Below are positions 15,996 through 24,425 of a stretch of 49,937 nucleotides of DNA, piece after piece; position 1 is the first letter of the stretch, and every line of letters begins with the position of its first letter. Under the pieces are notes generated by a model, which saw nothing but the letters and a program-made list of their open reading frames with translations, searched no databases and was not told the DNA's origin. This DNA is from Rhodospirillales bacterium (GTDB taxonomy: Bacteria; Pseudomonadota; Alphaproteobacteria; Rhodospirillales; Casp-alpha2), in the NCBI GenBank assembly GCA_021775105.1, contig JAJFIJ010000087.1:1-49937 (forward strand), written 5' to 3'. The translations under genes and the position numbers were made by a program.

Positions 15996-18143
15996 ATGAA
16001 ATACAGATTTCACATCTTCTGGGTTTTACTTGTTCTGGGCTTCTGGTTTTCCGGGCCTGTCCAGGCTGCCACGGCTCAATCCGAATGGGTCAAAACCGAC
16101 CAGACGTCGGTACGCCTGATCGCCGCCTCATCGGCACTTGGCGACAGCGGAGAGCTGAAACTTGGCCTGCAATTCAAACTGCAACCGGGTTGGAAAATCT
16201 ACTGGCGCTCGCCGGGCGATGCCGGGTTCCCGCCACAACTGGACTGGGGCGGATCGAAGAACCTGATGAGCGCCGAGCTCGGCTGGCCGGCACCGGAACG
16301 ATTTTCGGTTTTGGGACTTGAAACGCTCGGCTACAAAAAAGAAGTGGTCCTGCCAATCACGGCACGGACAATCACGCCCAATCAGGATACCACCCTGAAT
16401 CTGGCGCTCAAATACCTTACCTGCAGTGACATCTGTATTCCTTACGATACTGAAATCAGCCTGTCACTGCCGACCGGGCCGCAAACTCCCAGCCGCTTCG
16501 CCCATCTGATCGACCGTTACCGTGCCGCCGTTCCGGGTGACGGACAAAGACATGGTATCAACATTGTCAGCGCCACCGCCCGGGAAAATGATATCTGGAC
16601 CGGGCTTCGTGTGAACGCCACATCGGCCATGCCTTTCGAAGCACCGGATCTTTTTGTTGAGGGCGTTCCCGGACTGGCCTATGGCAAACCCGAAGTCTCG
16701 CTGAGTGCTGACAGAAAACAGGCGGTGATTGATGTTGCCGTCGAAGGCCTGGCTTATGTCGATGACAAGCTTGGCAAGACACTGGGGGGGCGTGATTTTA
16801 CCTTCACGCTGTCAGATGGAAAGCGCAGTGCCGAACAGGCTCTGAAGGCGGGTCTTATCAAAGCAGACGGAGCACCTCCGACAAACAGCGACTCAGCCTT
16901 TTCTTTTGCCACGATCCTCGGCCTCGCGTTGCTGGGCGGATTGATTCTCAATCTGATGCCCTGTGTCCTGCCGGTGTTATCGATCAAGCTGATCGGGGCC
17001 GTCGGTCATGGCGGGGGCGAAAACCGGACTGTACGCATGAGCTTCATCGCCTCAGCCGCCGGAATTCTGTTTTCGTTTATGGTTCTGGCAGGCACGCTGG
17101 TCGCCCTCAAGGCCAGCGGCGGTGCCATAGGCTGGGGCATTCAGTTCCAGCAACCCTGGTTCCTGATCGCCATGACCTCGGTGGTTATCCTGTTTGCCTG
17201 CAATCTGTGGGGATTTTTTGAGGTCAGCCTGCCTCGTGCAATCGCTGATCTTGGTGAACATTCTACCCGCACTCACGGCCTTGGCGGACACTTCGTCAGT
17301 GGTGCCTTCGCAACTCTGCTGGCAACACCGTGTTCGGCTCCATTTTTGGGAACCGCTGTCGGTTTTGCGCTGGCCCGCGGGGCTGAAGAGATATTCGCGG
17401 TGTTCGCGGCCCTCGGCCTCGGGCTCGCCCTGCCCTATCTGATCGTGGCCCTGTTCCCGACGCTTGCAACCCGCCTGCCCAAACCGGGAATTTGGATGAT
17501 CCGTCTGCGTCAAATCCTTGGATTTGCGCTTCTGGCAACCGCTATCTGGCTGCTGAGTGTTCTCTATGCCACGACCGGCCTGACCAATACAGCGATCCAG
17601 AGTGCGATGATGGCAGCAATTATCCTGACCCTTTTTATTGCTCATCGTCTGCCCGCCCACAAACAGAAAACGACACCGGTCGTGACCATCCTGATCCTTG
17701 CCGCGATTCTGCTACCAGCCACGCCGCAGGCCAGTAATACCACTAAAAATTCAGCACCGACGGCGGGTATCACCTGGCAAGCCTTCGATCAGGAAGGAAT
17801 CGGGCGCATGGTTGCGACCGGTCGGACTGTGCTGGTCGATGTTACCGCTGACTGGTGTATTACCTGTCAGGTTAACAAATCACTGGTCCTTGGACGTGAC
17901 CCCGTTTTATCAATTTTGACCAGTGGTTCGGTGCAACCGATGCAGGCTGACTGGACGCAGCCCGATGACGGCATTGCCAGCTACCTTGCCAGTTTCGGGC
18001 GCTATGGCATACCTTTTAACGCCGTCTATGGCCCGGCTGCTCCGGAAGGCATCCCTCTGCCAGAACTGCTGAATGAAGCGGCGGTCCTTGACGCCATTGA
18101 GCGGGCCGGTATCAAACGCTCAGCAAACGCGGCCACCGACTGA
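15996..18143 (+). CDS. dsbD: Thiol:disulfide interchange protein, DsbD/ScsB type
   Basis: Inner-membrane protein that carries electrons from cytoplasmic thioredoxin to periplasmic thiol targets. The 715-aa product has a signal peptide (1-24, ending PVQA), an N-terminal periplasmic domain with C143 and C147 in YLTCSDICIPY, a membrane core of about eight helices from residue 305 to 570 with paired cysteines C323 (NLMPCVLPV) and C446 (ATPCSAPF), and a C-terminal thioredoxin-like domain with C621-IT-C624 in DWCITCQ. All three cysteine pairs are present. The N-terminal domain resembles ScsB rather than E. coli DsbD. The ATG at 15996 after AGAAGG is preferred over an earlier GTG at 15960. Confidence 0.9.
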   Translation: MKYRFHIFWVLLVLGFWFSGPVQAATAQSEWVKTDQTSVRLIAASSALGDSGELKLGLQFKLQPGWKIYWRSPGDAGFPPQLDWGGSKNLMSAELGWPAPERFSVLGLETLGYKKEVVLPITARTITPNQDTTLNLALKYLTCSDICIPYDTEISLSLPTGPQTPSRFAHLIDRYRAAVPGDGQRHGINIVSATARENDIWTGLRVNATSAMPFEAPDLFVEGVPGLAYGKPEVSLSADRKQAVIDVAVEGLAYVDDKLGKTLGGRDFTFTLSDGKRSAEQALKAGLIKADGAPPTNSDSAFSFATILGLALLGGLILNLMPCVLPVLSIKLIGAVGHGGGENRTVRMSFIASAAGILFSFMVLAGTLVALKASGGAIGWGIQFQQPWFLIAMTSVVILFACNLWGFFEVSLPRAIADLGEHSTRTHGLGGHFVSGAFATLLATPCSAPFLGTAVGFALARGAEEIFAVFAALGLGLALPYLIVALFPTLATRLPKPGIWMIRLRQILGFALLATAIWLLSVLYATTGLTNTAIQSAMMAAIILTLFIAHRLPAHKQKTTPVVTILILAAILLPATPQASNTTKNSAPTAGITWQAFDQEGIGRMVATGRTVLVDVTADWCITCQVNKSLVLGRDPVLSILTSGSVQPMQADWTQPDDGIASYLASFGRYGIPFNAVYGPAAPEGIPLPELLNEAAVLDAIERAGIKRSANAATD

Positions 18144-18306
18144 GTTGATCGACGACCGCCCAAATTAAAACACTTCGAGTCCGGGCAGATTTCTGGTAGA
18201 TACCCCCAACGAGTCGTACCGTCGTGCAAAATCAGGCAAAATGTGCAATAATACGACGTCGCAGAAAATTGGTTTCCATACAGTCACCGGGAGGAGACGG
18301 CAAACC

Positions 18307-19185
18307 ATGGTCGAACAAGATCAAACCATTTCAGGAAGCACATACGAAGGAATTCGGGCCGCGTTGCCGATTGGCGATGCGCCACCTCCGAAACGAAAAG
18401 TGACACCTGCAGCCGTTCGCTCCGTCGACAAAAAGGCCGACGAACTTGCCGAATCCATGCATACCAGGTTCATGAAACTGGTGAGTGACAAAGTGGCGGA
18501 GAAAGGTGGGCATCTGACGGCAGATGATGTCGAGGAAATGGGCGAAGAGTTCCGCCGCAACATGGGTGATATCAAGAGCGTTTTCATGGAAGCGGTCGAA
18601 TCTTTCACCCGCGCACAGGAAAAATCCAGAGACGCCAGCGAGCGTGGAAATATTTTTACCCGCCTGATGATCCACAAGTTCGAGCATCAGTTCGTCGAGG
18701 ACCGCAAACTCCGACAACATCCGGATCGATTAACTCGACGAATGCTGCCGGGTTTCATGAACGCCCTCAACACCATGGTCGGCACTCAGAAGCAGGCCGA
18801 ATTTGAAAAACAGGCGAAAGCCGTTGCCAACAAGGCCCGCGCGGACGGAAATGGAGAAATTGACTGGGAAGATGTTTATAAGACCTCTGCGGCTCGCATG
18901 ATTTCGCTCGGTGCGCAGATTGAAATGGCCCAGCATTTCCGCGAACCCGATAAACGGATTGAATGGCTGATGGCGATGGTTAACTCAAACCTGATACCGG
19001 CTGAAATCGGGGTGCCCGGCGCCGACTGGGAATTTTCCAGAGAAGCGGCTATCAGACTACTTGGCGATGTTTTTGCCGATCTCCGTACAGCACTTCGTGA
19101 ACCACGTACGCGCGACAAGATCAGAACCAAAATGGGACACGATATGATCGTTCTGCTCGACGAAGTCGCCATGCAGTTCAAATAG
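18307..19185 (+). CDS. Hypothetical helical protein (292 aa)
   Basis: Soluble, strongly helical and highly charged protein without a signal peptide or membrane helix. It has a low-complexity N-terminal region with PPPKRKVTP, a helical part with KKADELAESMHTRFMKLVSD and FMEAVESFTRAQEKS, and a C-terminal region with the tryptophans of DWEDV and EWLMAMV. The ATG at 18307 has a strong GGGAGGAG about nine bases upstream, so it is chosen over an earlier in-frame ATG at 18241. I do not recognise the family. It stands between dsbD and a peroxiredoxin on the same strand, with gaps of 163 and 169 bases, so it is probably its own unit. Confidence 0.7.
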   Translation: MVEQDQTISGSTYEGIRAALPIGDAPPPKRKVTPAAVRSVDKKADELAESMHTRFMKLVSDKVAEKGGHLTADDVEEMGEEFRRNMGDIKSVFMEAVESFTRAQEKSRDASERGNIFTRLMIHKFEHQFVEDRKLRQHPDRLTRRMLPGFMNALNTMVGTQKQAEFEKQAKAVANKARADGNGEIDWEDVYKTSAARMISLGAQIEMAQHFREPDKRIEWLMAMVNSNLIPAEIGVPGADWEFSREAAIRLLGDVFADLRTALREPRTRDKIRTKMGHDMIVLLDEVAMQFK

Positions 19186-19354
19186 GGCCGACAGAAAAAT
19201 ACGCTTTCATCACATTCCGGGGTGGATTCTTCCGTGATATTGATTATGTGTTGGTTTCGCTGCACCATTGAGCGATGTCGCAGGCCGTTGTGAACATAAA
19301 CGCAGAACCACGCCGCGTGACCTTTTATTGATCTGTTACCCAAGGGGGAAAACC

Positions 19355-19837
19355 ATGACTATCAGTGCCGGAGATTCTATTCCGCAAATCGATTTTACGA
19401 CCATGACCGCCGACGGACCGGGTCCGATCAGCGCCGACGATATTTTCAAGGGCAAAAAAGTCGTCCTGTTCGGTCTGCCGGGTGCCTTTACGCCAACATG
19501 TTCCGCCAAACATGTACCGGGTTATGTTGAACACGCCGCCGCCATCAAGGCCAAAGGTGTCGATACCATCGCCTGCATGGCAGTTAACGACGCTTTTGTC
19601 ATGGGTGCCTGGGGCAAGGACCAGAACGTCGGCGATCAGGTTTTGATGCTGGCCGACGGCAGCCACAAATTTACCGACGCTGCCGGGCTTGTCCTTGACC
19701 TGACCGAACGCGGCCTTGGCGTTCGCTGCGAACGCTTCGCCATGATTGTCGATAATGGTGTGGTTTCCGCCATCCATGTCGAAGGTCCCGGCGAATTTGA
19801 GGTTTCCAGCGCGGAATACATTCTGGGTCAGCTGTAA
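19355..19837 (+). CDS. Peroxiredoxin, Prx5/AhpE-like (redoxin family)
   Basis: Thiol peroxidase of 160 aa that reduces hydrogen peroxide and organic peroxides. The peroxidatic cysteine is C49 in GLPGAFTPTCS, with the family's PGY, NDAFVMGAWGK and a late RCERFAMIVDNGVV. Length and motif order match the Prx5 type used with glutathione or glutaredoxin. The ATG at 19355 follows AAGGGGGAA; the frame opens earlier at 19268 but without such a site. A clear intrinsic terminator follows at 19863-19892. Confidence 0.93.
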   Translation: MTISAGDSIPQIDFTTMTADGPGPISADDIFKGKKVVLFGLPGAFTPTCSAKHVPGYVEHAAAIKAKGVDTIACMAVNDAFVMGAWGKDQNVGDQVLMLADGSHKFTDAAGLVLDLTERGLGVRCERFAMIVDNGVVSAIHVEGPGEFEVSSAEYILGQL

Positions 19838-19862
19838 CCTTCGTTTCGATATTCGAGAAATG

Positions 19863-19892
19863 CGGGGCTACCTTCGGGTATGCCCCGTTTTT
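19863..19892 (+). terminator. Intrinsic terminator of the peroxiredoxin gene
   Basis: CGGGGCTACC and GGTA-T-GCCCCG pair into a ten-base-pair stem with one bulged T and a TTCG tetraloop, followed directly by TTTTT. It starts 25 bases after the peroxiredoxin stop. Its T-run touches the stop codon of the convergent LysR gene, so it probably serves only the plus-strand transcript. Confidence 0.85.
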
Positions 19893-20836
19893 CACGGGTT
19901 TTGCTTTTCAGCAGCATCAAACTCGGCTTGCGATAATCGTGATTCTTCCCGTAACCAGTCGCGAAACGCGGCAATTTGCGGCTGGTCAGCCTTGTCGTGG
20001 GCGCAGACGAAGCTGATCGGGTAGACATACGGGCAGGTAATGTTGAACAGACGCACCAGCCGACCGGAGGTGATATCCTCCCAGACCGGTGCACTTCGGG
20101 CCAGTGCCACGCCCTGCCCCTCAAACGCCGCCTGAAGCGCCATGCTTGAATCAGGGAACCGGGTCCCCTCCCGAACAGCGGGACTATATATGCGCTCGCT
20201 AACCCCGACACTTTCAAACCAGGTATCCCACAGCGGGGCGCCGATTTCTCCAAGCCTCAGCAGCAAGGGATAGCGGCAGAGATCTTCCGGGTCTTTCGGA
20301 TGCCCCCATTGCTCAAGGAATCTTGGTCGGGCAACGGGAAATACGTACTCCTGCATCAATGGCCAGGACACCAGACCCGGCGTCTCTTCGCGGTTAAACC
20401 GTATGGCCCCATCAAGCTGCCCGATATCGAACCGGCCTCTATCTTCCATGCGGGTCGACAGCCAGACGTCAATATCCGGCTCACGTTCACGAAAATGCTG
20501 TAATCTCGGGACCAGCCATTTGGCAGCAACCGAGGGCAGCGCCTGAACACGAAGCGCCGTGTGTCCACCATCCGCCTTTACCTCGTCCAGCGTCGTATCC
20601 AACTTCTGGAAAAACTCTCTCGCGACACCCGACAACGCCTGCCCGGCCGCTGTCAGTTCAAGCTTTCGGGTCAGGCGGGTGAACAGCTTCAGGTCCCACA
20701 ATTCTTCGAGATGTTTGATCTGATGGCTGATTGCACTTTGCGTTACGTTCAGTTCATCGGCGGCCCTGGTGAAGCTCAGGTGTCGGGCGGCCGCCTCCAG
20801 GGCACGAAGGGCAGAAACCGGCGGAAGATGAACCAT
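19892..20836 (-). CDS. LysR family transcriptional regulator, GcvA-like
   Basis: The 314-aa protein has the GcvA-type N-terminus (PPVSALRALEAAARHLSFTRA, then ELNVTQSAISHQIKHLEE) as helix-turn-helix in residues 1-65 and a type 2 periplasmic-binding-like effector domain after residue 90. GcvA regulates glycine cleavage in E. coli, but this subfamily has many other roles and the gcv operon here lies about 9 kb away with its own riboswitch, so no link is claimed. A large inverted repeat sits 15 bases before its start, and a 58-aa gene is transcribed the other way, which is the usual set-up for LysR autoregulation and control of a divergent target. Confidence 0.9.
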   Translation of the reverse strand: MVHLPPVSALRALEAAARHLSFTRAADELNVTQSAISHQIKHLEELWDLKLFTRLTRKLELTAAGQALSGVAREFFQKLDTTLDEVKADGGHTALRVQALPSVAAKWLVPRLQHFREREPDIDVWLSTRMEDRGRFDIGQLDGAIRFNREETPGLVSWPLMQEYVFPVARPRFLEQWGHPKDPEDLCRYPLLLRLGEIGAPLWDTWFESVGVSERIYSPAVREGTRFPDSSMALQAAFEGQGVALARSAPVWEDITSGRLVRLFNITCPYVYPISFVCAHDKADQPQIAAFRDWLREESRLSQAEFDAAEKQNP

Positions 20837-20850
20837 TTTTCAGTTATCCG

Positions 20851-20888
20851 TCATGATATACATGAGTTTATCTTCATGTATATCATGA
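20851..20888. promoter_or_regulatory. Perfect inverted repeat, probable operator between LysR and the 58-aa gene
   Basis: Two perfect 15-base arms, TCATGATATACATGA (20851-20865) and TCATGTATATCATGA (20874-20888), flank an eight-base spacer, GTTTATCT. Each arm is itself a near-palindrome, so the element could bind two dimers or one tetramer, a LysR habit. It lies 15 bases upstream of the LysR start and about 94 bases before the divergent small gene. Confidence 0.6.
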
Positions 20889-20981
20889 AAATCTATCGTT
20901 TGTCAGGTGAAAAACTATTGAATACTGTGGCTCCATTAACGAAATGGCCTGAAATATTCAGGTAATGCATGAGGTGCAGAC

Positions 20982-21158
20982 ATGTTTAAGTTCTTCAAAC
21001 GGACCGCAAATCGCAACTGGTATCCCGGACAAGCTGTCATTCGTGATCGCTGGGGTGATGCGCAAAATCGCGCTTTGACGACACCGGAATTTGCCCCGAA
21101 ACAGAGCGACCCGCGCGATGTGCTCAATCACATGCGCTGGGGTCTGGGCCTTATGTAA
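20982..21158 (+). CDS. Small hypothetical protein (58 aa) divergent from LysR
   Basis: The ATG at 20982 has GAGG seven bases upstream, and the frame runs to TAA at 21156-21158. The product starts MFKFFKRTANRNWYPGQ, is basic, has several tryptophans (WYPGQAVIRDRWGD and HMRWGLGLM), and has no signal peptide or membrane helix. A good ribosome site, a terminator-like hairpin 16 bases after the stop and the position opposite a LysR gene with a shared palindrome support it as a real gene. I do not recognise it; a small regulatory or stress protein is possible. Confidence 0.6.
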   Translation: MFKFFKRTANRNWYPGQAVIRDRWGDAQNRALTTPEFAPKQSDPRDVLNHMRWGLGLM

Positions 21159-21173
21159 CTCTCTCTTTTCGTG

Positions 21174-21212
21174 CCGGATGCGGAACCTCTCCCGAACGGG
21201 TTCCGTATCCGG
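21174..21212. terminator. Hairpin between convergent 58-aa gene and rnhA
   Basis: CCGGATGCGGAACC and GGTTCCGTATCCGG form a 14-base-pair stem with one G-T pair around an 11-base loop. It lies between two convergent genes, 16 bases after the small gene and 12 bases beyond the rnhA stop. Neither side has a long T-run, so it is a bidirectional terminator candidate of moderate quality. Confidence 0.5.
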
Positions 21213-21223
21213 GCGAAAATCCC

Positions 21224-21682
21224 CTATCCCGGAATCCCCCTGCGCGCCAGTTCGTCGGCGCGTTCGTTATCGGGATGACCGGCATGACCCTTGACCCAGT
21301 GCCAGATCACATCGTGGTCGATCAGGGCCTGATCCAGACGTTTCCACAGATCTTCATTTTTTACCGGTTTTTTTGATGCGGTTTTCCAGCCGTTCTTTTT
21401 CCAGCCGAAAATCCACTTGGTGATCCCGTCACGCACATAGGTGCTGTCTGTATACAGATCGACCGGCCCCTGACGTTTAAGCGATTCCATCGCCCGGATC
21501 GCCGCCATCAGTTCCATCCGGTTATTGGTGGTTTCCGGCTCGCCGCCAAAAAGCTCCTTCTCATGCCCGCGCCAGCGCAGCAATACACCCCACCCCCCCG
21601 GCCCCGGATTGCCCGAGCAGGCGCCATCAGTGTAAATCTCTATCCTGTCTGCACTGACATTGTCGGCATTCTCTGGCATCAC
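21224..21682 (-). CDS. rnhA: Ribonuclease HI
   Basis: Cleaves RNA in RNA-DNA hybrids, for example R-loops and primers. The 152-aa protein has the full catalytic set: D19 in [18 protein letters not shown]57 in NNRMELMA, D79 in LYTDSTYV, and the last Asp in [14 protein letters not shown], with WVKGHAGH supplying the histidine. It has the basic-protrusion region ([16 protein letters not shown]). Its start overlaps the thrB stop by four bases, an arrangement seen in other alphaproteobacteria. Confidence 0.96.
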   Translation of the reverse strand: MMPENADNVSADRIEIYTDGACSGNPGPGGWGVLLRWRGHEKELFGGEPETTNNRMELMAAIRAMESLKRQGPVDLYTDSTYVRDGITKWIFGWKKNGWKTASKKPVKNEDLWKRLDQALIDHDVIWHWVKGHAGHPDNERADELARRGIPG

Positions 21683-22644
21683 AACTCCAGTCCATAGGCT
21701 CCGGGGCCTTCAACACGCCCATGAAAGCGCAGTTTTCGCCAGTATTCCAGCGGGTCTTTCCGGGTTACCAAAGCGTCGACAGGTGTGTTCAGCCAGTCAT
21801 AAAGCCGGGTCAGCAAAAAGCGCATCGCCGCCCCTTTGGCCAGCACCGGCAAGGCCATCAGTTCGGCATCTGTAAGTTCACGAACCTTGCGGTAGTTGCC
21901 GAGCATCCGGCGCGCTTTGGTAATATTGAAACTGCCGTCGACCTCAAAACACCAGGCATTCAGGCAGATGGCAATGTCATAGGCATAGGCGTCCGTGCAG
22001 GCGAAGTAGAAATCGATAATCCCGGAAAGATGCCCACCACGAAAAAATACGTTATCAGGAAACAGGTCCGCATGAATAACCCCGCTCGGCAGATCTTCCG
22101 GCCAACCGGTTTCCAGTCCGACCAGTTCCATCTCAAGTTTGTCCCCAAGTCCGCTCATTACTTCATCGGCGCGATCATGCGACCGTTCAAACAGTGGCCG
22201 CCAGTCCGGTAACGACAGATCATTTTTACGGGTCATTTCAAAATCGCTACCGGCGACGTGGAATTCCGCCAACCCGCGACCAACATCGGCACAGTGCTCT
22301 GGTGTAATGCGCCTCGGCCACATCCCGGCAAGGAAACTGACGATCACCGCGGGTCGGCCAGACAGTCGCCTGAGTGCCTGACCGTCTCGCCCCCGGACAG
22401 GCACCGGACAGGGCACGCCCGATGCCGCCAGATGATCCAGCAACCCCAGGAAAAATGGCAAATCAGCCGGGTTCACGCGCTTTTCATAAAGGGTCAGGAT
22501 AAACAGGCCACTCGACGTAGTCAGCAGGAAGTTTGAATTTTCAACGCCTTCGGCAATGCCCTTGCACGACAACACTTCACCAATGCCATAGTCGGCGACA
22601 AAAGCAATCAGACCTTCATCGCTGACTTCCGTATAAACGGCCAT
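21679..22644 (-). CDS. thrB: Homoserine kinase, phosphotransferase-type (ThrB alpha form)
   Basis: Phosphorylates L-homoserine with ATP to feed threonine synthase. The 321-aa protein belongs to the choline-kinase-like fold rather than the GHMP kinase fold. It starts [22 protein letters not shown], has [12 protein letters not shown] near residue 33, the Brenner-type catalytic loop [13 protein letters not shown] near residue 189 and the metal-binding [17 protein letters not shown]. Together with thrC at 6123-7541 it gives both final steps of threonine synthesis. It is the first gene of a thrB-rnhA unit. Confidence 0.95.
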   Translation of the reverse strand: MAVYTEVSDEGLIAFVADYGIGEVLSCKGIAEGVENSNFLLTTSSGLFILTLYEKRVNPADLPFFLGLLDHLAASGVPCPVPVRGRDGQALRRLSGRPAVIVSFLAGMWPRRITPEHCADVGRGLAEFHVAGSDFEMTRKNDLSLPDWRPLFERSHDRADEVMSGLGDKLEMELVGLETGWPEDLPSGVIHADLFPDNVFFRGGHLSGIIDFYFACTDAYAYDIAICLNAWCFEVDGSFNITKARRMLGNYRKVRELTDAELMALPVLAKGAAMRFLLTRLYDWLNTPVDALVTRKDPLEYWRKLRFHGRVEGPGAYGLEL

Positions 22645-22835
22645 GACCCTGCCCTGACTGAACCATTCGAATGAAGGCTGTTTTTAGGGGGTGACAGCGG
22701 CAGGAGCAACCCGAGAAGACCATTCTTAAACGCGCGGCAACAATGAAACTGAAAATATCCTATATGGGAGGCGGTTGTGGTAATATGTGCACAGGCTCCC
22801 TAAAGGATTGCCATTGGCTGAAGAGGGTGAACGCA

Positions 22836-24302
22836 ATGCCTCCTCAAGTTTTCAATTCCCGTCTGCTATGGCTTTCTCTGTTCGGGTTGATATTTCTCAT
22901 GTCCGGCTGTGTTCCGTCACCAAAATATTCCAGTGATCTGACCGCAGCCATGAACCCGGCGACGACACCATTTTCCGATGTTACGCTGGAAATTATCCCG
23001 ACAAACAACACAATTACGGCCGAAGCCTATATGAAGAAGATGGGGGAAACCCAAATGGTCGGCTGGGCAATTGATCCACATGCATTCGGAAATGCCCTTA
23101 ACACGATGCTGAATTCCCGTTTTGCGCGGGTTGTAAGAACCGGTGCAGGTGGAGACCCAAACATCAAGGGAGAAAAAATTTCGCTATTGCTCGATATGAA
23201 AGTCAAAGTCGGTGCTTCTTCCGGTGAGATTACCAGCATCGCATTACAGGGAGTTTTCAAGAATCGCAAAGGCCGGAAGATTGATAATATTGCCGTGGAG
23301 ACCAAGGAATCCGTTCCCTATCCCAATATCACGAACCGCTTTACATCTGTGATGAACGGGGCCGTTTCGGAATTTGCCAAGGAACTGGATTCCTCGTCAG
23401 CACTGATTGCTTATCAAGAAAATCCGTCATCACTGAAAGCGGCGGTCAGCAGCAACAAGAGCGGCGGCGAGAACAGTCGCGTCTATCAGTTTCCCGTCGG
23501 ACAGGCAAACCCGAACGCAATCGCCATCATCGTCGGCAACCGCCGATATCAACACAAAGATGTGCCAGAAGTCAGTTTTGCCGAAAATGATGCTGCAGCC
23601 GTAAAACAGTTCCTGATACAAAGTTACGGTTTCTCGGAACGCAATGTTGTCACTCTAACGAATGCCACGCAAAGCGGCTTTTTTGCTCATTTCGGTACCG
23701 GTAACAATGTCAAGGGCCGCCTCTATGACATGGTAAGACCACAGCAATCGGATGTGTTCGTTTTTTATTCCGGACACGGAGTGCCCGGTGAAAATCGATC
23801 AGGCTATCTGTTGCCAACCGATGCCGATCCCGGAAAACCGGAATTGACCGGATACTCCATTGATCTGCTGGTACAAAATCTGGGGAAAATACGGGCCCGT
23901 TCAGTCATTGTCGCCCTGGACACCTGTTTTTCCGGCCTGTCTGACGGCGGCGTATTAATTCGTGATGCTTCGCCCGTTTTTATCGCTGCCGACAAACCAA
24001 AATCCATCCCCCGGGGCACATTGTTAACAGCCGCCAACGGTCGCCAGATTGCATCCTGGGACCGGGACGTAAAACTGGGCCTGTTTACCCGCTATCTTCT
24101 TACCGGCCTGTTGGGTGAGGCCGACAACAAACATGGAAATCAGGATGGCCAAGTGTCTACCGCCGAACTCGGCTCTTACCTTGCCAGCGAAGTGACATAT
24201 CGGGCACGACGTCAGTTTGGGCGCGATCAGAACCCACAGGTCATCGGTGATCAGGACCGCATATTGCTCACAGTTCCCACTGGGAACTTCAAAGGATTTT
24301 AA
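22836..24302 (+). CDS. Lipoprotein with C-terminal caspase-like (peptidase C14) domain
   Basis: The 488-aa protein has a lipoprotein signal (hydrophobic LLWLSLFGLIF, lipobox MSG-C25), an N-terminal domain of about 180 residues of unknown fold, and a caspase domain from about residue 225 (AIAIIVGNRRYQHKDVPEV). The catalytic dyad is complete: H314 in FYSGHGVPGENRSGYLLP and C364 in ALDTCFSG. It should be anchored in the envelope facing the periplasm, an unusual place for a metacaspase-like protease. The ATG at 22836 is preceded by AGAGGGTGA and places the signal at the N-terminus; an earlier in-frame ATG at 22743 does not. A peptidoglycan-binding protein and another lipoprotein follow on the same strand. 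Confidence 0.85.
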   Translation: MPPQVFNSRLLWLSLFGLIFLMSGCVPSPKYSSDLTAAMNPATTPFSDVTLEIIPTNNTITAEAYMKKMGETQMVGWAIDPHAFGNALNTMLNSRFARVVRTGAGGDPNIKGEKISLLLDMKVKVGASSGEITSIALQGVFKNRKGRKIDNIAVETKESVPYPNITNRFTSVMNGAVSEFAKELDSSSALIAYQENPSSLKAAVSSNKSGGENSRVYQFPVGQANPNAIAIIVGNRRYQHKDVPEVSFAENDAAAVKQFLIQSYGFSERNVVTLTNATQSGFFAHFGTGNNVKGRLYDMVRPQQSDVFVFYSGHGVPGENRSGYLLPTDADPGKPELTGYSIDLLVQNLGKIRARSVIVALDTCFSGLSDGGVLIRDASPVFIAADKPKSIPRGTLLTAANGRQIASWDRDVKLGLFTRYLLTGLLGEADNKHGNQDGQVSTAELGSYLASEVTYRARRQFGRDQNPQVIGDQDRILLTVPTGNFKGF

Positions 24303-24425
24303 TCCAGATCAAAATAGTTATCCTGCCTTCTTCGGGTCGTAAAAAAGATCAATCCGTTAGCCTTATCCCATTCCTCGCTGTGCATTTGCTTGCCCTGATT
24401 CGCAATCAAGCGCAGAATCGCGGTT

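Noticed and set aside
17052-17660. 202-aa minus-strand open frame
   Set aside because: Antisense to the membrane core of the DsbD-like gene; its glutamine- and arginine-rich composition is typical of reverse-strand membrane-protein sequence.
19892-20836. GcvA-like LysR as regulator of the gcv operon in this window
   Set aside because: The subfamily name alone suggests it. The operon is about 9 kb away, has its own riboswitch, and the LysR palindrome TCATGATATACATGA is absent from its promoter.
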